From: Colletes latitarsis
Taxonomy: Eukaryota; Arthropoda; Insecta; Hymenoptera; Colletidae
Direction: 5' to 3'
Assembly (NCBI RefSeq): GCF_051014445.1
Contig: NC_135147.1
Span: 24,456,479-24,520,478 of the forward strand
DNA length: 64,000 nt
The position numbers and the translations under genes were made by a program. The notes below the pieces were generated by a model. It made no database searches. It saw only the letters and a list, made by a program, of their open reading frames with translations, and had not been told where the DNA came from. Position 1 is the first letter of the stretch. Every line of letters begins with the position of its first letter. Below, one piece after another: positions 37,141 through 48,033 of this stretch.

Positions 37141-39600
37141 TGGGGGTAAAAATTCTAGTACAACCACTCAGGGCTGTTTCTTTGGAGAAAAATGAGTCGA
37201 AAATGCGGTATAAACTTTTACGATACGAGCCTCCGTTTTTGAGATAATTGAGATTGAAAATTCGTGTGTCGATGTCTGACTATTATGCAATATTTCTACT
37301 TAGTTTTTCGTAAACCTCCATGGTATTCTAGTTTGCAGATCTTTGGTGGTGTTCTAGTATTTTTTTTTGGTCTATGTTATTATTTTTGAAGAAGTCAGAA
37401 CTGGTTGCAACAGATTCTGTCGCATCACTGTGAGGATAAATAAATTTGAATATTAAAGTAAGTAGAAATAAGGGATATTAGTCGGACACGTCAGCCCAGT
37501 CTTGTAAGTTTTAAAATTGATTTTCTGGGAAACAGAAGCTCGCTGGAAAAAATTTGATTATACAATATCGACTCATTTTCATACGTAGAATCTTTCTCTT
37601 CAGGATCGTATCAAAAATTTTTGCTCCCTGTGCAATTTTCGTGGATCTTACACGAGAATAGGAAGGTTATTTATCGAACAGAATTTTTTGTTTGATTCAG
37701 GGATTGTAAAATACGAGTGACGTGGAAAAATTTTCTGCTTTTTTCTGCCTTTCGAACTTTTTGTGTCGCAGTTTATGGCTTCCGTCGTAATTTTTTCGCT
37801 CCGTCGCGGTGCGAATTTTATACGAATGTACACGCGATGGTACGTTGTTGTCCTGCTCGGTAACCGCCCTAAAGCTGTCAATAATTAGTTGAACGATATT
37901 ATCCAACGAAGTTTCGCGCAGAGTAAGGCGCCAAGATTGACGTGTAAATTTATCGCCCAAACGATACACGACACGCGCGTCAAAACAATTATCTCCATCG
38001 AAACATACAGGACACCTGACAAAATTAAACAGTTTAATTCATACGAGTCGCGTATCCTCGTCGACCGTGAATACAATTCACTATCATTCGAACATGCAAA
38101 TAATCTGGTGTCCCATTAATATTCCACCAAATGTTTCATCGTTCTACGAACGATACTATTACACGTCCTTTTCAATCATTTTTGTAGCGTTCATAACACT
38201 CTGTATGCATTCTAACTTACACATGCTTCATTGTTGTATATAATTACTTATAAAAAGTTTTAATTTTTGTTTGTACAAATGACTCCAAGGTTTTATAATA
38301 GAGGGGCAATTGATTTTCAATGGTCTATGGAATGATATTTCGATCTAAATCTTTTCTAGACAGTTATTTTTTCATTATAAGAACTTATTTTTTTTTTGAG
38401 AGAAAAAGATGTTAATTTTATATATATAAAAATATTTTCTTCGCACGTTTACACGTATATTTTCATTCACTTAAGTGTATATCAAAGTATGTATAAAGTA
38501 TCGAAATTACTTTTATAATTTTTATCAACTTGCCCTCTGATCTATAATTAACGGTAAATTTACAATATATTTTAATAGAAACACGCTGCTTCACAGGGAC
38601 GAAATTTAATTAATTTCGAGAAATATTTTGAAGAGAATTTCATAAATTCCCAGCTCTGAAAAATGAAACTCTGAACTATGCGCGCTACTAAAATTCAGAA
38701 ACGATTAACACAGCCTTTGTAGGACAATGTTTCGTGAAATCGAAAGAAAGAACAATTTCTGATTTACAAGATCGCGTTACTATTAATATATCGATCACCA
38801 ACGTTCAGTATCCGCAGAATAAGTTTTCATCAAACAATATTTCCCATTCAACGGACGAGAAATCGAGCCGTTCGGAATCGATGAAAAGAACGTAATTGTA
38901 AATTAATGAAAACAGACGTAACTAAAAGCTCTTTGTAAATCTCGGACACGGATGTTCTCTTTTCCAAACATCCTGTATATTGTGTTCGTTGCAATACAAT
39001 GCAACGAATGAAACGTTGTCTCGCGAAAAGGAACGTTTCGCATTTACAAAGGGGCCAGAAAAAAGGAGAGTCTCTATTTTAACTTTAAATTCCCTTCTAG
39101 ACCGAAACGAAGTCCAACTATTTTCAATGGTTCTCAAACACTATTTTAAAAATTCGTTGCAACAAACAAAATATTTCATTCTTCTTTCTTTCTGCGATAG
39201 TATTGCAATAGATCTCTAAAATTCATCTCATTCGAATACCTGAAACACAGGGGTTGGTTATTTTATTAAATTATCATGGCTTATTATTTTCTTCTTCGTA
39301 TCTTAATAATGGAAGAACTGATAATTTTTTATAACGAGTATCCTCGTTTTGCGACAAATGAATATTTTTTTAGTAATTTTTTAGCAAGAAAAAAAATTCT
39401 ACTATCCACATATAGCTGCTGATTTTTTAATAAACTATATTAATACAAAACTACTTATCACATTTTTAGTATACACATGTCGAAGGAATTCTATTTCATT
39501 AAAATCATCGTACAGGGAAGTTTTAAGAAAAATGCCCCGTCGTTACTGTGTTAGTTAACTGTGTCGCTCTCTGTTGACAGTGAGAATTTCTATGTGTCAA
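37141..39600. other. AT-rich unique sequence; no gene recognised
   Basis: At 37230 the phrase CCGTTTTTGAGATAATTGAG is the reverse complement of a motif shared with Families I and II, so 37170-37400 may be a remnant of another repeat. AACATCCTGTATAT at 38968 resembles the outer end of Family I copy A, but no adjoining element is visible. The remaining frames (up to 90 codons) are unrecognised. Confidence 0.4.
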
Positions 39601-39610
39601 AATCGATCGA

Positions 39611-39628
39611 TGACGAGTATAGTCGTCA
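39611..39628. repeat. Near-perfect copy of the GACGAGTATACTCGTC palindrome
   Basis: TGACGAGTATAGTCGTCA differs from a perfect palindrome at one position (G in place of C). It lies 108 bp upstream of the perfect copy at 39719-39736. Confidence 0.75.
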
Positions 39629-39718
39629 AGCACAGAGTAAGTGTCGCTGTTAAAATATTGCACCGAAAAGATAGGTTTATTTTATAAAACTATGACAAAA
39701 TATCCTGGCACTTCTCCA

Positions 39719-39736
39719 TGACGAGTATACTCGTCA
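39719..39736. repeat. Perfect 18-bp palindrome TGACGAGTATACTCGTCA
   Basis: The sequence equals its own reverse complement over all 18 bases and is followed by AACACAGTTAACTGG. Related words occur at 39611-39628 and 48062-48079, the latter also near a CAGTTAACT word. It could be a binding site for a dimeric protein or a conserved core of a degraded repeat. Confidence 0.85.
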
Positions 39737-40347
39737 AACACAGTTAACTGGTTAATTAATCGAACGTTCTTTGATTTTGTCTGGTACTGTACACGACGGT
39801 ATTTTCCAACGAGTCGCGAGACGAGGATTCTTGGCGGAAATAAGAAGCGTGGGCGAAATTCATCGGTCCTGACGCCCGTGGGAAATGTAGAATGATAGCG
39901 GGTAACGGTGGGCGGTAATGTTGCTGGATTCGTTCGGGTATCACGGGTACGCGGGAAGTAGGGCGTGACGGGCGGTTGACGATAGACTGATTTTCCAGCA
40001 AAAACCGCAACCGACCCGATTCCGACGCGTACAAGCCGAACGTCCTGCAATATTCAAGCCCTCGCCTCGTCGAGAGCCGTTTCGCGTTCGCGGGACCGCA
40101 GTTATAACGGAGCCCTTCGCAATTAACGCGCGTTAATGTGACTTGTTGCAACGATAAATCATTCCCCTTCGCTGCACGGATAATTCCGGCCCGTATGGGA
40201 ACCCGATTCGCGAGTTCCCTGGCTGAACGAACCGTTTGCGAGGCTCTACCGGCACAATCAACCCCCCCGCTTAACTGCACGGTGAATATTTCTTCTAAGA
40301 TCCATTTTGTCGAAACGTTTGGTTCATCAGAACGATATAACAAAGTA
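39737..40347. other. GC-richer unique island; no gene recognised
   Basis: A minus-strand frame of 195 codons (39756-40343) and one of 122 codons in another minus frame (39682-40050) cover the same DNA. Neither shows a recognisable domain. High CpG lowers the stop-codon frequency here, so the frames are probably fortuitous. Confidence 0.4.
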
Positions 40348-40549
40348 GCACGTTGACTGCCAGATCAGATCGTACAATTGTCCAGGAAAACTTTGTTTTT
40401 AGACGACTGGAAACCATGTCATTTATTGTTGAACTTATTTTGTACAGACACGTTAAAATTGAAGAATAGGTCTTGAGAATTAATTGTTTTAGCTTCTTAG
40501 GAAAATATTATGTTATAGATATATGGGTGACGTGGCAGTCAATGTGTTG
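40348..40549 (+). repeat. Family III dispersed repeat, copy 2, with short inverted ends
   Basis: It begins CACGTTGACTGCCA and ends TGGCAGTCAATGTG, an inverted repeat with 13 of 14 positions paired. It shares ordered blocks with 29542-29745 (AACTTTGTTTTT, GAGAATTAATT, CTTAGGAAA). At about 200 bp without coding capacity it fits a small MITE. I could not identify a target-site duplication. Confidence 0.6.
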
Positions 40550-40560
40550 AAGGCACAATA

Positions 40561-41123
40561 TTTCTGTGAGATTATCAAACTTTGACGATTCACGTATAAA
40601 TAGAAAAAGATGGTTAAATTTGATTAAAAATTTGATTTCGTGCCTCCATACGATAGTAAACTCTATCCTTTCTAAAATCGTGATTCTTATTTTGGTAATA
40701 TTATCACGAGTTTAAATGGGGGGTAAATTTTGTTAATTTGCACCTGGAAATATCGACAGTTTCGGATTTTATATTATAATTGATGATACACTCTACTTTT
40801 CATGGTACAACTTGAGGTTTATTCCTTTGTATACTAATTTATTTTTAGATGTTTTACAGCTCGAATGGGGGGGGGGGAAATTTCTGTGCTATTATCAAGC
40901 TTTGACGATTCACGTATAAATAGAAAAAGATGGTTAAATTTGATTAAAAATTTGATTTCGTGTCTCCATACGATAGTAAACTCTATTCTTTCTAAAATCG
41001 TGATTCTTATTTTGGTAATATTATCACGAGTTTAAATGGGGGGTTAATTTTGTTAATTTGCACCTGGAAATATCGACAGTTTCGGATTTCATATCGTAAC
41101 TGATGATACACTGTACTTTTCAC
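40561..41123 (+). repeat. Two-copy direct repeat, 243-bp unit, 320-bp period
   Basis: Copies at 40561-40803 and 40881-41123 run from TTTCTGTG...CTTTGACGATTCACG to GATGATACACT(C/G)TACTTTTCA and are almost identical. The 77-bp spacer contains an 11-base G run ending at about 40877. This is a recent duplication. Confidence 0.94.
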
Positions 41124-44100
41124 GAAGTTTTTAAATGCACATGAAAATGTATGCCACCGTCGTTTATAAAAATTAAGATAACACGAATTTATACATTTGG
41201 AAATCTAGATATTTTATTCCGTATTTTCGAATGTGCCATTTGGCTACAGAGGGAATTAAAAGATTAATATAAATGGTCCGGAGAGAATTCAGGGAAGAAC
41301 GAAAATGGTAAAGTGGGAAGTCGGACGACGAAAAGGAATGGCTGGATGGTGTTCGAAGGAAAATGATTTGTTACGGGAAAAGGAAAGAATCGAGATTTAT
41401 CCTAGCAATTTTTCACCCCCGGAGTTTGATCTAGAAGTTAAATATCCGTGATTGATTCATCGTGCATTTTTCTTTCTTAGTCTCCGTACAGTTTCAGTAT
41501 TCTTGCGCAAATACGTATCTAATAAGCTGACATCCTGTCTGCAGTTTTGAAATATTACAGGGTTATTTTTCTTACGAACAAATAGAAATTCATTCGAGGG
41601 AACAATTAAATTGTTTTTTAGGTTTCTAAAAATATTCTGCATTTTTATTTCAGCTTTTAAGATGATTCTCAATTTTATATTCATCGTTCGATATTTCATA
41701 TTATAATGGAATCACGTATTCATAAAATTCCACAATATAGACTATCTGTAATCTGTTTACAGGTTTCGAATAAAAGAGAATTTTCGGTCTTGTTAAGTTG
41801 CTTCCCAAACAAGGATTGTTAAATGTTCGCCGTGAAGGGATAAAAATTCTGGAGCAATTATATACGAACGGTAACAAGGTTCCATTCGAAAGTTAATTGG
41901 CTTACGCTCCTTTAGAATTCATCTAAGAGCAAATAATAAGGAAGGGGAATGTTTATTCTTTTCTTTCTCCAACTATCGTCTTTTCTCGCCAGATCGATAC
42001 CTGGTTCAAAGAAGTCACCCGGAGTTTCGTCGAGAGCCCTGTGCATGCAAATGATTTCTCATTGATGGCGAAAGAACGTTTGGAAAAATTCTCGAGCGTC
42101 TTTTAATAATAGTCGATCCTCGTGAGAACGAACCGCGAATAAATAGAAGCTTTCCGTTAATTATTCTGGTTTCGACTAAACGAATAACAAGCGGCTTACT
42201 TTCTCATTATTACCTCGTATAATTATTATTTCAAATAATCCAAAATAAGCTGCAGAAAATTTTAGCATATTCTTGTTTTTTAAATTATTCGACATCGTAT
42301 CGATATTTTCGGTGCACAATTTTTAGCGTTCATCCCATCGAGTACCAGATTACTTTTTTTTTTACAAAACTAGTGTTTATTTTCTACACGTAATATTTTG
42401 CAAATATCGAAATGCATCGTTGGGGCTTTTAGTGCGTCGTCTCATGACTTTTATTATTTTTTCATTTAGATTTAACAAAATATATTTTAAATTAAAAATA
42501 CATTCGTACAAAATGATTTTATATAAATTATTATCTCAGAATACTTGAGCTCAACAAAACGAGGTTAATTATCCCCTAATAGGGGATTGCATTCCCCTTC
42601 ATTCGGTTTTCAACTTCGTCCAGTAAAAATCGCATAATATTCGAATGAATTTCAATGCCTCGAAAGAATTGTTTTTGAAAATGTGCCGCAAATAGGACAT
42701 TGGTAATGGGTTAAAGAACAATTATCTCTGATCGTACCTTTTCCGCGAGTTTTCTGTTGGAATTGCTCGTTACGGAAAGCATATCGAAACTCCAATTAGT
42801 TCAGAGTACTAATAATCTCTCTCTCGTCAGAATTAGCGTGTCCGCTTATGAAATATTAATAGCAAGAGCAAATAATAGCGATAGGACGATATTTGTTCGT
42901 TATCGAGGCACGTGCACCTTGGCTTTTCTCGTTGTATCAATATTTTAGCGAAAAGACTCTTCTGTAATCGTCAAAAAACTAGCAATCGTCCGAACGGTAG
43001 TTTTTTCTCGTCGTATAAATAATTTCGCCCAACGATCTCCCCATTAACTCGTAATTTAATCGTTACAACGTGGCGGGAACGCGATAAACGGAAACAACCG
43101 CTTCGTTTGCAAGTGAAATTCATCCAATTATCGAGCATCAGATTTCGATGTTTAAAACATGTAATATTTACGTTGTTCGTACGGTTACCGCGAATCAAAG
43201 ACAAAAACGTGGCTCGTTGCGCGTTCTCCGTTTCAGCTACGATTCTCCAACACGCTCGTGGTTTCCGTACTTTGGATATTTACATCCTGTTCCCTGTTAT
43301 ACGCAGACCTCGTGGAACGTTTAATTTAAACGAGACGACTGCATCGCGGGCGAAAATTCGAACCGAATCGAAATAATCGCGGTTGCTTGTTCTCGCCAAA
43401 AAATTGCAGACGGTAGTGCAAATAACGGATTTAAACTTTTACGGGGGCTCGCTCGTTACGTCGCGAGAATCCTTTTTGCGTAGTTTGTACGAAATATTCG
43501 AATACGGTGCGTTAAATTCAGGTCGAAACTGGTGTGAAAATTCTTTTATCATTCGACCCTTTGTTCGGGCAAAATTGGCACGAATGTATTGTGAAGTGTC
43601 GGGAACAAAGGTAAACGCTAGTAATATTTAGGCGTTTACAAGTTTTTAATAATACAATGATTATAACAGGATGGTGACACCCTATTTGCTAGAAATATTA
43701 TATTTTTAATTGTACGTATCGTTTCGGTATTATTTTATGTAATTGTTGGAAAATCCTGGCCCAGGAAAGCATCCGGTTGGTTTATATTTCTATTCGTCGT
43801 CCATGGGGATAATTTTTACGAGTTTTTCTTCGTTTTTGCAACTAATTCCGGCGAAGTTCTCGCGACGATTCCGCGCGAGTTATTTCGCCGCGGGGGTGGG
43901 TCTGTTCTTCCACGGTTGGTCGGTCCTTTCGCTTCCATGGATTCGCTTCGTCGACGATTTTCCGACCTTTTTCTCCCCTACGTCGGGGACGCCGGGCGAT
44001 GATTCGGACCGTAATTAAAATAAACGGTTAATTAGCCGTTCGAAGGTGGCTGGGCGGGCTCGGTTCTGCTCCCTGTACAACCCCGTCCATAAGTATTACA

Positions 44101-45770
44101 CTTATCCAAAGTGAATTGTAAAAGAACAATTTACAAAATTATTCGGTGACTAAAAAATTGACTAAACTATTTTTTATCCACGATGGTAGGCATAGAATTA
44201 GTTTACAATAGTCGAAAATATTTACCCTTCGTAATTTTATGTTTCGACTATCTGAACATTTTGGATATTCATTTCTTTTACGTTTGAAGTTTCTACGATA
44301 AATTCACGTATTTTGAAAAATTATGCTCCCCTTATGAAACGTACGATTACCGACTGCAGATTTTGTACGTTCGTGGTGCATCAAAATATGAAAAATGTAT
44401 GCAAAATATGTGCAAGGTATATGGATTCGCGCAAAATTAAATATTAATTTACAAAATATATTTTGCATACACGTTGCAGTGATTTTTTTCCACAAAAATA
44501 TCGTCATGAATGTATGAAAATTCTACATTATTTAAATTTGTTCGGAGTACGTCGTAACATTTATCACGAATAGTTGAAGCGTCGATTTCAAAAACTATTT
44601 GTATTAAAAATTCTGCAGATCCTTAAAAAGTTATTCTCGACGCAGTGGTTAAATGTTATCGTTCTAGTTGTTCATTTCTTCTATCTAAATATTTAAATAA
44701 GCTTAATATAAGCGGAAACACACGCGGAATCGATACAGTATTCAGTGTATTCGAATATTCTCACTCTGGAGCGTCGTTTCGTCGCAGATACGATGCTTAT
44801 CCGTACAATTTTAAACGATTTTATCGACTGTCCAAATATTTCTGAATTATTGAAATTCAATATTCCTGTCAAATCCCTCAGGTATAATGGTTTATTTTAT
44901 ACGAATCAAATTATTCGCCTAACTGTATCGATCGCACGCGTAGCTCTGAATTTCGCGCTCAGTAAAATATTTTGCATTTATATAAGTGTCTTTGAATTCG
45001 ATAAGTAAATTAATTCGAAACTTTAAATCGCGCAAAAGGAGACTCGAAAATATAATTCATCTACCAAGGAAGATTTCTAGATCCCACTATTAGCATAATT
45101 CATAATTTTCGTTCAATTTACATATCTAAAGCAGCCACGTACGATCTTTAATCAGCCTCGAAGCTATATTATTTAATTTAAGCCAGTTCGGAAGAGCTTA
45201 GAAACACGTAAACCATGACTTAGGATTAGAAAGGTTGGAAGATAGGATTACGTAAAACGCCAACTATTAATCCCCTTAAGTCGATGACTTATTAACGAAA
45301 TAATTAGAGACAGGAGTCTTCGATGAGCTCTGCGTGGTACTCTGAGGATTAAAATAATCATTGGCGTAGCAACATACTTTCTACGAAAAATATGAGATAC
45401 AATAGTTCATTTAAACGACGATAATGGAAGAAACAATGTAAGAAAACCACCCCTGTCGCTGGTAATTTCCATTTTAAGGAAAAGTCGAGTCGCCTTTAAA
45501 GATACCAGGTGACCTAATATTTATGGGCGGGGGTGTACGTGCGTGCACGATCACGAGGATCGGCCATGTCTGCGTCGACCAGTCTCTGTCTGGCCTCTTT
45601 AGACGAGCCCAGACTTCTTCTCAGGTCCACTCCGAACCCTCGAGTCGAACGTCAAAAGAGCAGAAGCCATTTCGTCCGTCAGGGTGCGTCTTCATTGTCG
45701 TCGTTCCCTCGCACTTGTTGAGCCTCGGGTGCCGAAACGGATCCGATCCACCCCCGTTCAGCCCTTTTCC
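41124..45770. other. Unique sequence; no gene recognised
   Basis: AT-rich DNA with GC-richer patches at 42980-43620 and 43740-44080. Frames of up to 95 codons are unrecognised. A T-rich stretch at 42355-42364 and ordinary low-complexity runs are present. No repeat array was detected in these 4.6 kb. Confidence 0.45.
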
Positions 45771-46413
45771 AGCCTTGCATTTTTCACTCGAGCAAAATCA
45801 CTCCCTGTGATCCTTCGAAAAACACAATTCCATCCCTGCAGTTTCCAACCAGCAACCACAAAACATTTTCAACAATTTAAGGGGGTCCTTCTTTATAAAT
45901 CTTCGAAAAAATTGATTTTTCTTTTTTTACAATTTTCAACATTTTTTAAATTATTTACTTTCTCCTTCTAGTGTCTGCTGCAGTCAATTTTATACGTTTT
46001 CTCATTTGAAATAACAATCATGGACGCTTTGGAATAACCTCTTTTAAAAGGGACCATGTTTGACTATGTTTGAGAGGATCCAGTGTCATAAATTTTAATT
46101 CTTTTTCAGCCTTGCATATTTCATTCGATCAATATCACTTCCTGTAATTCTCCGAATAACATAATTCCATCCCTGCACTTTCCAACCAGCAACCACAAAA
46201 AATTTTCAACAATTTAAGAGGGTCTTTCTGTTATGAACCTTTGAAAAAATTGATTTTCCTTTTTTCCCAATTTTCGCCATTTTTTAAATTACTTACTTCC
46301 TCCTTCTAGTATCTGCTAAAGTCAATTTTATACGTTTTCCCCCTCTTTTAAAAGGGACCATGTTTGACTATGTTTGAAAGTATCCAGAGCCATAAATTAC
46401 AATTTTTTTCAGT
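45771..46413 (+). repeat. Two-copy direct repeat, ~337-bp period
   Basis: AGCCTTGCATTTTTCA(C/T)TCG begins at 45771 and AGCCTTGCATATTTCATTCG at 46108. Shared blocks follow: CAATTCCATCCCTGCA, TTTCCAACCAGCAACCACAA, TTTTCAACAATTTAAG and GGGACCATGTTTGACTATG. The second copy lacks about 35 bp (the CATTTGAAATAACAATCATGG region). Confidence 0.93.
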
Positions 46414-47021
46414 CTAAAAAATTTCAGAATGTTATTCTGACAGGAATGAACCTCGTAGGTGTCGTAGAAGTCGTTGCAAAAAATGCATTTCATACTAGAA
46501 GGCCTCCTTAAGTATTTGTTAATTTACTTCAACGTGTTTCTCGATTAGTTCGTACGGAGGTTCGAATCGAAAACTTTGAAAAGCTCGTATTCTACGAAGG
46601 CGTTTCCCTGGGTGGTTTTCCGGTGACTCGTTGGTGCTTTTTCTATTTCATTTTGCACGCTCGATTCCGTATTTATTCCGCGTTCGACAGGACGATCCGG
46701 TGCTTCGGGGCAGCATGAATTTTTCACGATCGTTTCCGTGAGTAGGGCTCGGGAAATTTGCGCACGCACATGCGGGATACGCGTGGGCGTTGCGAATCGA
46801 TCGCCAGGCTACGCGTAGAACGATACCAGAGAAATAATAGCCGCCGGTGGTCGGTCGAAACGCACGAGGAGACCCCGTGTGCCTCCAAGACACCACCCCT
46901 GGCCCTGGGAATCTAAACATTTGCATTTCCGGTTTATTGGAAACGGAAATACGCAATATTTTCGGCCAACGAAATTGCAAATCCACTTTTCAAACTCCCC
47001 CAAACGATCCAAAACTGAAAT
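46414..47021. other. Unique GC-richer sequence; no gene recognised
   Basis: Overlapping minus-strand frames of 74-112 codons (46545-47114) have no recognisable domain, and the last one enters the adjacent tandem array. GGTTCGAATCG at 46559 resembles a tRNA B-box, but no cloverleaf can be folded around it. Confidence 0.45.
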
Positions 47022-48033
47022 TTTGATTAATAAATTGGAAAATTCATCCCCCTCGACACTATCCACGTTGAAAGACAATTTTTTGAAGAAAAGTATAATT
47101 CCACTCCTTTCCAAGACAGTGAGTCACGTGAAACTTAATTAATAAATTGGAAAATTTATCCCCCTCGATACTGTCCACGTTGAAAGACAATTTTTTAAAG
47201 AAAAGCATAATTCCACTGCTTTCCAAGACAATGAGTCACGTGAAATTTAATTAATAAATTGGGAAATTCATCCCCCTTGATACTGTTCACGATAAAAGAC
47301 AATTTTTTGAAGAAAAGTATAATTCCACTCCTTTCCAAGACAATGAGTCACGTGAAACTTAATTAATAAATTGGAAAATTCATCCCCCTCGATACTGTTC
47401 ATGATGAGAGACAATTTTTTGAAGAAAAGTATAATTCCACTCCTTTCCAAGACAATGAGTCACGTGAAATTTAATTAATAAATTGGGAAATTCATCCCCC
47501 TCGATACTGTTCACAATAAAAGACAATTTTTTTAAAGAAAAGTACAATTCCACTCCTTTCCAAGACAATGAGTCACGTGAAACTTAATTAATAAATTGGA
47601 AAATTCATCCCCCTCGATACTGTTCACAATAAAAGACAATTTTTTGAAGAAAAGTATAATTCCACTCCTTTCCAAGACAATGAGTCACGTGAAATTTAAT
47701 TAATAAATTGGGAAATTCATCCCCCTCGATACTGTTCACAATAAAAGACAATTTTTTTAAAGAAAAGTACAATTCCACTCCTTTCCAAGACAATGAGTCA
47801 CGTGAAACTTAATTAATAAATTGGAAAATTCATCCCCCTCGATACTGTTCACAATAAAAGACAATTTTTTGAAGAAAAGTATAATTCCACTCCTTTCCAA
47901 GACAATGAGTCACGTGAAATTTAATTAATAAATTGGGAAATTCATCCCCCTCGATACTGTTCACGATAAAAGACAATTTTTTGAAGAAAAGTATAATTCT
48001 ACTCCTTTCCAAGACAATGAGTCATATAAAACT
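47022..48033 (+). repeat. Tandem array, nine copies of a 112/113-bp unit with a 225-bp dimer pattern
   Basis: TAAATTGG begins units at 47031, 47143, 47255, 47367, 47479, 47592, 47704, 47817 and 47929. From 47367 on, two alternating unit types are seen. One reads TTGGAAAATT with GTGAAATTTAATT at its end, and the other reads TTGGGAAATT with GTGAAACTTAATT, so the higher-order unit is a 225-bp dimer. Eight units carry GTGAGTCACGTGA or ATGAGTCACGTGA; in the ninth it is degraded (ATGAGTCATATAA). Short minus-strand frames repeat with the array and all stop at the same place, so they are not genes. Confidence 0.96.

Noticed and set aside
38962..38985. AACATCCTGTATAT, like the outer end of Family I copy A
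   Set aside because: The bases inside this word do not continue into the Family I inverted repeat, so a solo end cannot be claimed.
39756..40343. 195-codon minus-strand open frame
   Set aside because: Another minus frame of 122 codons covers part of the same DNA, and both lack recognisable domains. The composition explains the length.
46541..46575. GGTTCGAATCG, similar to a tRNA B-box
   Set aside because: No acceptor stem, anticodon arm or A-box can be placed at the proper distance. The same holds for GGTTCGAACT on the minus strand near 31065.
47268..48012. Series of similar 60-62 codon minus-strand frames
   Set aside because: They are the 112/113-bp array read in one phase. All stop at the same position in the repeat and the amino-acid pattern simply follows the DNA repeat.
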